DNA of 64,000 nucleotides. Source: Hybos culiciformis (Eukaryota; Arthropoda; Insecta; Diptera; Hybotidae). The DNA lies in the NCBI GenBank assembly GCA_964007475.1, contig OZ023273.1, forward strand, positions 13,095,922 to 13,159,921, written 5' to 3'. Shown here piece by piece: positions 51,851 through 64,000 of this stretch. Numbering within the stretch: the first letter of the stretch is position 1; each line of letters starts with the position of its first letter. The notes below the pieces were generated by a model. The model ran no database searches and was not told where the DNA came from. It saw only the letters and a list, made by a program, of their open reading frames with translations. The translations under genes were made by a program, and so were the position numbers.

Positions 51851-54800
51851 TTGTAAGTCAATTTCTAGTTCCAGTATAATACTCACGTACAAATTAAAAA
51901 GTTAGTTGATACATTTTCCTGGAAAATAAATGAAACTATCAATCAGTTATATATATTTTTTTAATATTATGTAACATCGTTTATTTTTCGCCCAAAGAAC
52001 TATGTATATATTAATATATAATATAATTCATATACATTTATTTATTTTAGTTTATTTATTAAATAATAATATATTTATAATATATATATATTTATTTATT
52101 TATTTTTTTTACTATTTGTTTATTTTATTCTATTTATATATTGTGGCAGTGGTAAAATCAGAGTATTTGTCCATGACATTTTTAATAATATTAAAGACTT
52201 TTTTTTTTTTTTTTTTTTTTTAGTTTGAAATTTAATTTTAATTATATTTTAGTAGTAATTCGTAATTTTATTATTACTTTTATAAATTAAATTTAGATTT
52301 TGCATTCAATTTATTCATTTATTTACCAATTTTGGTTCAATACATAAGAATTTTACCATTTGAAACAATATAAATAATTAAATAATAATTTTACAATTTA
52401 AGTTTTTTTTTTTATTTTATTTTTTTTAACTATTTTTTTTCTAAACATTTTATAATTACATTATCAATAATAATATTCTATTAATTAAATAATTTTTGTT
52501 TTTGTTCAATATATAAATAATTACAATGTTTATTCCAAAACAAAAAAATTTAAAAAAAAATAAAGTTAAATAATATTTTTTATTGATATACAAATACATA
52601 GCAGAGAGAATATAGAGAAGCGATTTTTCATAAAAATTTTATTTGTATAATTTTTTTTTAAATTTTATCAAAGTTTCGCATAAGCTTATTTTAGCAAAAA
52701 ATTTTGTTTTTTATTCTGTTAATCGATTATAGAATAACAAGTTGTTATGTTGAGAGAAAAATAAATTATGTTTTTGAATTGAAAATCTATCATTTCTATA
52801 CATTCTGACTAACAACAACAAAGATATAATTTTGAAAATATAAAATACAGAATTTATAAAGCATTATAATTAATAAAAATATTTACATATTTAAAGAAGT
52901 TAAATTTTACTCAGGTTAAGCTAAATATCTTTACAACAAAAAATAAATAATCTTCTTTTAATAAGGATAATAAATTCAATCTTTAAAAAAAACAAATACA
53001 TATATTATACAAACGATTTGATTGAAATTTTTATAAGCTTTTATAAAGGTTGCTTATGGATAGAACAGAAGTTTATATCATATTAATATGAAGTTTATAC
53101 ATAATATAATTGAAATCGATTTTTTTCAATTGAGATAAATTTTAAAGTTTAGGACGAAATAAATCGTAATTTAGTGTTACAATTAACGAAAGATTTGAAA
53201 GATAGAGAAGTTTTTAATTAATGTTTTGTATTATTTTTAATTCAATTTATTTTCAATTTATTTATAAGAAAATTAGTACTAAGCTTAACCCGTGAGATCG
53301 GTTTTATTCTTTTTTTTTAACATAAAAGCTTTGTTAAGTAGTTGAAAAAAATATTAATATGGAAAAAAAATCCATATTTATTTTATTTAAGATTTCAAAC
53401 ATTTACGATATGGTTTCGTTTTACTGACACAAAACAGACAATATGAATAAGAAATAAATTTTTATGCAATTCGGCATTGAAAATTAAATTTCCAATCATT
53501 AAATTTTCTAAATTTTAGAACTTATCCAATAAAAATTAGAATACAAAACATAATAAGAAAAGTTACTTTCAAAATAAAGAAATTCACTAATCCGCATATA
53601 TATTACCTACTAGCTTCTTAATAACATTAGTTAAGATAAAAAATAAGTTTAAAAACAAAACAAAAAAACAATAGCGTTGGTAAAATTCACTTTATAGATT
53701 TCATACATAAAAACAGAATGAACTAAGTTTACATTTAATAATAACTTCATCGGCTTAAAATATAGATTATAGAACCACACATAATATTTTGAATTTTTAT
53801 ATTTTTTGCATTATAATAATAAAGCTGGTATAAATTTTCCAACAATTAAGGAATTAAGGACATAAGTATGTTCACCATTTAATGGTGGGTTTTATTATCG
53901 AACCACTATTTTAGAAAAAAGAAAAATAAAAATTATTTACGTTTTGGATATTGAACAATTTGATTAATCATAATATTATAAGGAAGAGCTTTAAGATAAT
54001 AATTTATTGCATTCATATTTCCTTAATTTCTCAAAAATAATATGAGATTTAAAATTCAATCAGTGAATTTACCGAAAGTACTTCTTTTTTTTTTTACATT
54101 AACTATTTTATTATTATTTCATTATTTAATTAATTAAGTACATTAATTATGTTCGTACCTTTTGGTATATAATAAAGGTAATAATATTGATAAAAATGGA
54201 AAATAAATATAAAATAATTTCTCAATCAAACTGAAATAAATGTTTAGGATTAATGTAGTTAAAAAATTTAGTTAAATGTATAGTTAAAAAAAGTTTAGTT
54301 TCAATAACATAAGTTTTCGGCGGTCACCTTTAAATTTTAAGAATAATAATTAAACATTAAAGTAATTTTTGATTAATTTTACTGAGATAAATAAAAATAA
54401 CTTAATATGTAGCTGAAAGAAAACATTCTATTTCAAATTGATTAATTATATAATTGATTTTATAAAATAAAGACAATATTTAGGATAATAAAACTCTATT
54501 GCACTGATGTAAATTTTTGAAAATTTTATTTTTACATAGGTACTTATTTGAAAAAAAAATATTGCAAAGTGGTACTCAGAAAATAGAGTGAATATTTAGA
54601 ATATAATCTGTCATTTTGTGTAAACTAAAACTAAACACATTTCGAATTTTCTAAATGATTTTGAGAAAAATTTTTTAAATAAAATATTAAGAGTGCTACT
54701 ATTAGCATTAAGGTTTCACGCCAAACGAGAATTTAATTCAATTTTCTTTCTTTGATATTAAATGTATTTCATTGTATCTTTGATTGACAAAATTATGGCT

Positions 54801-55742
54801 TCATTCAATTTGGTTATTTGATAATTTTATTGTTTTGGATAAAGATTTATTTAAAAAAATAAAAATTGTTCATAAAATTAAGCTATTTTGAAAATACGAT
54901 AATAAATTATTAACAAAAATTTACATTCAGAGCAGCAAAAATAAAAATGAACTGAGTTTTGCAAGCAGCCTAAAAATAGCGTGGGTATATTAATTTCATT
55001 TGAATTTTTTTTTTTTTATAATAAAAATTTTAATTATTTTTTTTTTATATGTATATATAATAGTATATTGTGCATTTCTTTAAATATTCAACTATTTTTA
55101 TTATTGATAATTCCTTCTTTTTTTTTTTTTTATTAATTTTATAAATAATTTAATTTTTCGTAATATAAATTTAAATTTTATTAGGTTTTCATTTATTTTT
55201 TTTTTCGAATATAATTTAATGATTTTAATTTTATTATGTTTACATTTTTTTTTTTGTATAAATTTCTTGATTTCTGTTTAGATATGAAACAATGATATTA
55301 CAATATAAGTCCAGATAATCAAAATTAGTACAATCTTCGCTAATTTAGAAAAAAAAAATTATAAGTAGAAGTGGTGGTAGTAATTTTTTTTTTTTGGCAT
55401 TTTGTAGGTATTTTCCATATAATATGTGTATTAAACTTTTCAATGAATTATACCTATAATTGTAATTCAAAATAGTTATTAAAAAAAAAACTAAGATCAT
55501 AAAGAACAAAACACTATAGTTGAAAAGTTCAAACAAATATCCAGCTCGGCGGTGTGAAAATTGAATCCACGACTGAACAAGTAGTAAGATAATGACAATA
55601 CTATTACATCATGACAACCGACGAAAACGAAATGATAACTACATAATTGTCACATTAATAATTTGAGTTACACTACTATACTATTGACAAAATTATTTTA
55701 ATAGATTATAATAACTAAAACGGATATTTAATGATCTTTCAG

Positions 55743-55792
55743 GTGGTTATTATTATCAAAGTCCACATTACCCAAACATGTTTCATCCATAA
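55743..55792 (+). CDS. Candidate terminal exon of an unidentified gene or isoform
   Basis: After GATCTTTCAG, reading with two bases of a split codon, the sequence encodes GGYYYQSPHYPNMFHP (first Gly only if the preceding exon ends in G), then TAA at 55790-55792. Tyr/Pro/His/Gln-rich C-termini like this are common in RNA-binding and transcription factors, and this composition is unlike the A/T-run frames around it. I do not recognise the protein. It needs an upstream exon ending in phase 1. It might be an alternative last exon of heph (three heph exons end in phase 1) or belong to another gene with upstream exons not recognised here. All three frames are open over this short span, so chance remains possible. 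Confidence 0.4.
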
Positions 55793-58700
55793 AGGAATTT
55801 ATTGAACTTTTTTTCATCATCAAAAATTACATTGAAAAAAAAAAGATATTGAATGCAAAAGTTTTTCATCTTACTATAAACTCTTAAAATAATTATTATT
55901 TATTACACTTTTAATTAGAAAAAATAATAAATTAATAAAATTATTTAAAAAAAACCTATATATTTCAGAAAAAAATGTATTACAGAGTACAGTTACAGTA
56001 TGTATTGAATTTATATTGAAATAGTTATCTCTGAATATTTTTTGACTTTAAATGAAAGTTATATATTATAAGCAAGAATACATTTTAACGCCATTCATTA
56101 AATTTAAGATACATTATTCCAATTTATTATAAAATTGACATAGACAAATTTACCATTAATTCCTATGTTATAATTATTATTATTAACATAAGTTAATTTA
56201 CATAAATTAGTGTTGATAATTTAATTTAATTCTTCAAATTTTAATTCAATAAAAACTACATACCCAACCTTATCCATTACGTTAATAAATATTTTCCGCC
56301 CCAATGTGTATCTAAATGTAATATTTTTCTCTCCAAAATTGTATCGTATTTTCACAAGTCGCGTGTTTGTCGCCGATGATAGGAAAATATTTTAATTACA
56401 TACATAACTTTCTATTGTATTATTATCGTTTTAGATTCAAACAAAATAAATAGATATATAATAAATATTATTAATTTCGACAAGTAAATTTGAAAAAAAA
56501 CTTCTTCATCATTGTAATCATTTTTTTGGAGAAAATTTATTCTGATTTCAAATGTTTGGATATTTATTTTTTAAGTTCAATATTAAACTATAATCTTTTA
56601 AATAATATTCATTTGTTGAATTAAAAGATCGTCGAAAATAATATATAGTTGAATTAAAATTTGTAGTAAAAAAATTAAATTATTTATTCTAATTATTTTC
56701 CATCATAATCGAGTATTTCGAATATGAAGAATGACATTCAGAATAATAGCATCATTTAATTTCCGCATGAGTTAAAAATTATAATAAGTTTAATATTATT
56801 TTCTAATTTGAAATCAACTTTAAACTTGATTAAAAACATTATAATTATATTTATGCCGTATTCAAGAAAAAATTACTTAATTTCGATTAATTTATTTATT
56901 TAATATATTCACCAATTAATCAAGCCTTGATTAAGATTTTATTTATTTACTTTTTTCAGGTTTATAAACCTTTTATATTGCGTACCTTCATTAATGTTTT
57001 CTTTTACTTTCAAACTTTCAGCTTTTATTTCTACTTAGATTATCATTTCTTGTAAGATGAATTATACTGTATATTTTTATACCAATAATATTGAAATCAA
57101 AAACATTATTTCTAAAATTAAAGAAATTATTGTCTTGATATATTCTCGAAAACAATATTGTTTTCTTTCATTAAAGGTGGGTGAAAATATAATTTGAAAT
57201 TTTTAATAATTATAATAAGTTTTTTTTATTGGAAATTAAACGTCAGCTTTATAAATTTTCTTTTTTCATAATATTTTCTTCAGTTATTATATATATACAT
57301 GTAGAATATATGTAGAATTTTTATAGTATCCATTGAATATATTTTTATACATATTTTTTTTTTTTTAAATATTTTCACTGTTATTATCATAAATTAATTT
57401 TAATAGTTATTTATATTTTGTTTATTGAACATTTTTTTATATTTTTTTTATTATTTTAAAAGATATTAATTTTTATTTAACTTTAAAAAATTATAAATTA
57501 ATAATAAATTCACTATTAGAACTCAACAACACTTTTATTTTTGGTTTACTTTTTTTTTATTATTTTGTTATATTTTCATAGAATTATATAATCTCTTTAA
57601 TTATAATTTTAAATTATTTAATTAAAATTAATTACGTAGCATTCTAAATGTTAAAAACTAATTTCACTATGCATTTTTTCAATAGTAAAGTTATTATATA
57701 TATATATATTTTTTTTTTTCATTTATTTACTTTTTTTTTGACAACATAGTTTAGCATTTTAAATAATTGTTAATTTAAAGATTTTCCTTCGTATTTTTAT
57801 TTTTATTTGATTTAAACGTAATTATTATTCTTTTATTATTATTTATTAACAAAAAAGCACCTATTTTCTTTTCATAATTTTCTTTCCCATAATAAATTCA
57901 TTTTGTTTTCCTCTTATTTTCATTTTTCTTTTAAATAAAATTCAAGATTTAATTGATGATGATTTCTAATACAATATTTATATCAGATTTTCTATTTAAA
58001 ACACTAAAAATAGTTTAATTATCTATATAGTTATATTTTACAGAAAAACAAATAAATAAAAAGAAAAAAAACATATAAAATAAAATTGATATTATACTTT
58101 AAAACAAAATATAAATATATATGTACTTACTATATTGAAATAACAAGTTTTTGTTTAATAACAAATCTTAAAAATATTCAAATTTATCAACAAATAATGT
58201 ATTATTATTATTATTATAATTTATAATAACATATATTTTTACATTATTGAACTTCAAGTTTTGCGTTACATAAAAAAAAAGTTTAAATCAACATATTTAT
58301 TTTTTGTTAATGTCACAAAAACTATAATATATGATAAAGCTGTTGAGCTTCAGGGTTCAACCAAAAAACTACTACTACATTATGTACAATATTTTTTGGG
58401 TACTGAAAAAAAAATTTGATATTAGAAACGACCTTCTTCAGGCAGAATTATTTCTTAGTCTGAACTTGTCATAAAAATAGAAAATGTTTTTTGCATTAAA
58501 ACTATAGGTATAATAATGAACTTGCGGGATTTTTTGATGAACGAAAAATCTAAGCCAAATGTTTTATATAATTCAGAGTAAAAAATATTTAATATAATCT
58601 TTAGTTCATTATACTATATAATTATGTACGTATGTCATTTTCCTAATCGGAGTTTGATGTAAGTAAGCTTTTATCGTATTTAGAAACAATAACAGCCATC

Positions 58701-61700
58701 ATATTATAGAGGTACACTTGCAAACTATTTTTGGTTAATACATACATACATAAATATTTTCCAGTATTTATTATAAATGAATTATTTTTAACTCTCTGTC
58801 TCATTGGATTAAACATGAATGAAAAATTAAACTTCCGCAATAACTTTATTTTATTTACTATTATATGTGTTTATATAATGTACATCATTTTTTTTAATGA
58901 GTACCCAATATTATGTGATATTATAATTCTCTTTCTCTAAAGCAAAAAGGATTCATTATTATCATTTCAAGAACGAATTATGTATAAATTATTCACAACA
59001 AAAACCAAGTTTTAGAAAACTTAATATTTTGATTTGATTGTGATTCTAAATAGAGTGGGCATTAAAACATAATTTTGACTTAAAAAGATATTTATTCTAA
59101 AATAACATGATACATTATTATACTTCCAATTACATTTACCTGCAATATTATGTTGTCAACAGTCAATTGAACATTGAACCTATTTTTTTTTTAATTGATC
59201 TATTAACGCATAAATAAATTTTTAAATATTTTCTCTAAAATATCATATAAAATTAAAACAAGTTGGTATTACATATATGTAAGCCTCTCCGGACCAATTA
59301 AGAATTCTAAATCTAGTTCAGTGAAAACTGAAATTAAATGTTTTCCTTCTCTTTAAGTTTAGATAAAAATTAGTAATTTATTTCATAATGTAAGATTAAA
59401 TTTCATACATTTATATTAAATTTTACTAGAAGGCAAAGCATTTTTTATAGTTCTAAATATAACTTTTACTTAATTCATTTATTTTATATATATCTAAGTG
59501 AGAGAATCGCAAATTTCGATAATTATATTATGAGGAAAAAATTAAATTAAAGAAACGGATCAAATTTACATTAACAATAATTAGCAGATTACATCATATT
59601 TAAATATTTCGTAGAAAATAACTTGAAAATGTAAGTATTAAAGCAGTAATACAAACTTTTAATTTTGTCTATGCTCAATTTGTTTTTTTTTTTTTTAAAG
59701 GATTTGATTATATGAAAATAATTTTCTTCACAATTTCAAGGAAATGTCGAAATATAATTTAGTACCGAAATTACTTAATAAAAAAGATATTTAAGATAAC
59801 TATTATGAGTTATAAAATATTAATTTATGATGACTTTAAATAAGATTAAGATAACCAGATACGACCTCTGACGTATTGCACTGAGGATAGATAGCACGTA
59901 TAAATTGAACATTGAACGTATATTGTAATTTAAAAATTGAAAATGCCCCATTTAATCGATGTAATCTTTTAATAACTATATATTAATGTATTATTATATT
60001 TTTTCTAAAATCAGTATTGCGATTTTATTTTTATTGAAAGAAAACAATTTTTCTAAATTCATGATTTTTTCGATAAAAATAAAAACTGCAATCTTTACTT
60101 AATAACATAGAATATTATGTTTAATGTTTATGTCATTTAACCTATATATTCATTTATAATATTATTTTCATTAATTTTCATTTATTTTCAGGGATTTCGA
60201 ATTTAAAATTAAGTTATATTTATGTATAGCTAAGTATATGGTAGGTAAGTTGTTTTCAACACAAACATTTATGCTTTTAGTTATTTTTTTTTTTTTTTTG
60301 TATTTTTGTTTTTTTTTTTCTAACTTGTATATGTAATTATGAACCAGTCTTTTATTTTTATAATTTATTTAAATACCTTATTTTAATAATTTTAACTTTT
60401 TTCAATCTTCGTATTCGTTAAATATTATATAGTTTAAAAAGATAATTTTCATCATTATTATTTATTGGTTTATTAAATATAAGTTTAATATTTTTTGTTT
60501 GTTTAATTTTATAATATAATTATGATCTTGAATAATAATATTATTTTTATTTGAAATAAATTTAGGTAGGATTGTAATATTTGGTATTTTTATTTTTTGA
60601 TATTCATTAAATTAAAAAAAAAAAAAGGACAATTCAAAAAATTTGTTTTGGTCAAAGCTGTAAAAATCTTGACAATTTATTATTATTATTTTCTATTATA
60701 AGATCTTGAATATTGGCAAAATTATGAATACCTATTTATATTTTTAGTTTTTTGTTAAATTTTTTATAACATAAAAAAAAATTAAAAATAAAAATAAAAT
60801 TATTCTTGAAAATTTGTATTAACGAGCCTAAAAATACATATGAAAATTGTACATTGAACATTGAAAAAAGTTTTAAATATTTTCGTTTATTGATTTCTAC
60901 CTATTTATATACCTAATTAATATAAAATAGGGTTATTTGTTGTTGATGGTATATTTTATTATTAATGTGATATTTTAAAAATGGTTTTTATTGGAAGAAA
61001 TAATAAATGAGAATGCATAATAAATAATATGTATTTGTTTTAATAATATTTAAATATAATTTATTATTCATAAAAATTGTTAAATAATAATATGTAATGC
61101 ATTTACGCTGTACATAATTAATATTATGTTACCAAATGATAAGTTGGTTTTAATTTCTACCTTTTGACTCTTTTATAGATGAATAGTATATTGAGAAACA
61201 GGGTTAAAAAAAATTTATGATGAGGAGTTCTTGTCATTGTTAAGTGTCCATATATTTTGAAGTCTTATTTTGTGAACATAAAATCATTAAAATAAAACAA
61301 GTTTATAGGTTGTTTTATAACAAAATATGTTAAATTAAATTAAATGGTAATTATAATCTTTACAATTTTAACTGAAAAGTCTTTTGTAATTTGATACATT
61401 AGATAAATCTTAGGCAGAACAAATGAAAGATTTCAGAAATTAACATAAATATGCAATTTACTTAAGAAATGTTCTGTGTCTTCCTAAAAGAAATAAAAAC
61501 AAAGGGAAAAACAGAAAATCAAATTTATATAAATAATAATGTGAGATGTAAAATGATTTGATTGAAAGATATGATAAAAATATAATTGTTATAAATTTTG
61601 AACTATTGAAAATTTCTTATGATTCTTGAAATTCTAAATTTATAATACAACCTAAATTCTTGAGAACCAAATTTTCAACTTTTTATATATAAGTATAAAA

Positions 61701-64000
61701 ATTGTATTTTCCTCAATGAATTGCGACATTGCATATTGTTATTAACACATTCAGATTATATAGGTTATACATGAAATTACTACTACGATTTATGAGTTTC
61801 TTATATTTTTTGATTAGTTGAAAAAAAAAATTATTAAATAAAATTACAATTTTTTTTTGTACATTATACAATATAATATATAATATAAGTATAGTATATA
61901 TAAATATGTAAAAATTTCGCTACATTGTATATGTATTTTGTATGTAAAAATTGTGTATAATAGTTAGTTGTTTCAAAGTATTATAGAAAAAAAAATATTG
62001 TAATAAATTTCTTTAAATTAAATAGTTATAATTGTATCCCTTTTAAAATATTGTTAAATTTTACCAAAAATTATCAATGAGCTTGAAAACCCAATTACAT
62101 ATATTATAAATCAGAAATTTGCTAGAAAATAAACCGAAATCCTCTTTGATTATGAATATTAGAAACTTTAAAATTCGATGATAAATTATATCAACCAATC
62201 AACGTTATTATTACTATTATATCATTTTTAACATTAAATCAGAATTACAATTTCTTCATTCAAATCAATTTCTTAAAGTTGTTTTTTATTTTCTTGTAAT
62301 AGCATAAATCAACCTGTATATTTTCTTAGGATTTTAGTAATCAAATCAAATGTTGGAAAAAAAAATATTTTCTATAATCGTATCTTTATTTAAGAAGGGT
62401 GTTTACACAAATTAAACTCATTAATAATTTTGTAAAATTGAGTTGCTTATATCTAAATTACTAAAGTTAACTCATCTGCAGTAATATTATTAAAATGTAT
62501 TTATTAATATTTTAATAATACATTAATTATTATAATATTAATATAAATATTTTGTTTTTTAAATCAGAATAAAATAAAATAAAACAAAATCTTACAGTAT
62601 AAAATTAAATGTTAATTCAAATGCAATTTCCCTGATTATCTTTTAAATCGATTAATTGATCAGTATAGTAAAAAAAAAATTTAATATTTTTAACCGTTTT
62701 TTTTTTTTATAAATATTGATTTGTCAGTAGTTTTTCTCTTTACTAATGTAGTCTTTCGTTTTTTTTTAGCTTATTTGGCTTATTTTCTACATAATATAGT
62801 ATCGTACCTACTTCATTAATTATGTCTGAGTATATTTGATGTAAAATTATATTTACATAAAAAAAAAATAATGTATTTATGAATAAAAAAAAATTGAAGT
62901 TGATCAAATAGTTTTTAATTGAAAAACATTAACATTATCAAAGCTGAATGTATAGTTAAGTTTTCTTTTATATTTTTGTTATATAACACAGCTTAGATAA
63001 CTTCAGTTTCAGTTTTTTATTCTCATCTTAAATTTGTTTCTTTAAAAAGATCTATAATTGCCTATCGTTTAGAACTAACTCAACTTTCTTTTTTTCTAGT
63101 TTTTCTAAATTATATATATTTAGAAGACAGTCAAGCACTATATATATTTTATTATTAGGCTTTATTTATGAATAGCAAGATAAGAAATTTTCCAGAAGTA
63201 TACATTTTACAGTATACTAATATTAAGTGAACTAATCTTTACTTATATGGTGTTCATGTTTCCATTGGAAAAATTAAATTGAAAAATTAAAAATATTTGA
63301 ATATTTTTATCATTTATATGCTCAGTTCAAAAAAATATAAATTGTCACTTTACTTTTAATTTATGTGTTTTGACTTATTGGACATCGAAGTTATTACCGT
63401 CATAAAAGAAAAAAATTATTTTTTAAAATTATAGATTTTTTTTTTCTAATATTATTCCTAAAAATAATAATTCACATTAAATGATCAAAAAAAATTGTTG
63501 CCCCATAATGCATAGTAATTTTAATTATAAACTTCTTTCTCATTTTTAATAAGGCTTTTTAAAGATATTTATTTGTAAGCTGTCGACTTCATTTTTAAAA
63601 TTCGTTATTTTGAGTATAAGTTAGCTCGAAACCTATCTGAAGCTTATCTAAAAGCCCATTAAGATTTTTATTAGTCAATGTAATTGTTTTTTATATATTT
63701 TACTATAATGCATATTTGATAGTACATATTATAAATGTTTGGTAAAAATACATTACATTATTATTTTGAATAAAAATATTATTAGCAGTCCCTAATAAGT
63801 ATTATTTTATTTTAGTCATTATTTTAAACTTAAAATAATTATTAATTTTATACACATCTTAATATCTATAGGTTTAATTTTTCTATAAACAATTTTTTTC
63901 ATGTAAATACATTTATGGTGTTTTATTTTTTAACCTTTTTTAATAATAAGAGCATTGCTTTCTGTAAGTCATTAAAATTTAAAGACGTACATTTATGATG
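55793..64000. other. AT-rich non-coding stretch to the window end
   Basis: No gene, RNA gene or transposon recognised. One segment, 60192-60244, lies between a good acceptor (TTTATTTTCAG) and a good donor (GTAG|GTAAGT) and could be a small non-coding exon, but it has no protein-like content. Confidence 0.6.

Larger units (their letters stand above)
45001..55742. other. Long AT-rich stretch: extended 3' UTR or intergenic, no gene recognised
   Basis: I see no exon with coding composition, no tRNA and no complete transposon. Open frames here are A/T-run translations. Exceptions worth noting are a hairpin at 50888-50910 and a less AT-rich patch at about 51380-51850. Confidence 0.65.

Overview
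The window is a piece of a very AT-rich animal genome (about four fifths or more A+T by eye, full of poly(A), poly(T) and TA runs). It is almost certainly an insect. The only gene I can identify is the 3' part of the single insect polypyrimidine tract-binding protein gene, hephaestus (heph), the PTB/hnRNP I family, on the + strand. Eight coding exons run from 7000 to 44293. They join in frame into 432 codons plus a stop and carry RRM2, RRM3 and RRM4 of the four-RRM protein. The N-terminus and RRM1 must lie to the left, outside the window. The encoded residues and linker look very close to what I remember of fly heph, so Diptera or a near relative is likely, but this is inference. Exons are clearly richer in G+C than the introns around them.

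Layout. 1-6999: intron or 5' gene territory with a palindromic foldback-like transposon (419-943) and a TA microsatellite (4092-4150). 7000-9168: three exons (RRM2, linker, start of RRM3). 9169-39668: three large introns (3.4, 13.4 and 13.6 kb) around a 34-nt microexon (12551-12584) and a 93-nt exon (25990-26082). The 13.6 kb intron holds two small non-autonomous hAT elements with perfect 8-bp target-site duplications (30855-31262 and 33011-33273) and a decayed fragment that may come from a LINE endonuclease. 39669-44293: the last three exons, RRM3 end and RRM4, with the stop at 44291. 44294-64000: 3' UTR and intergenic sequence, almost featureless. The exception is one short, protein-like candidate terminal exon at 55743-55792, whose gene I cannot name.

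How it works together. PTB binds CU-rich RNA and controls splicing. The 34-nt microexon is at the same place, and of the same length, as the vertebrate PTBP1/PTBP2 exon whose skipping triggers nonsense-mediated decay in PTB autoregulation. Here too, skipping it would put an in-frame TGA nine codons into the next exon. This is the most informative observation in the window. I found no operons, bacterial genes, CRISPR arrays or clearly novel multi-gene system; most short open frames are noise in AT-rich intron or translations of simple repeats.
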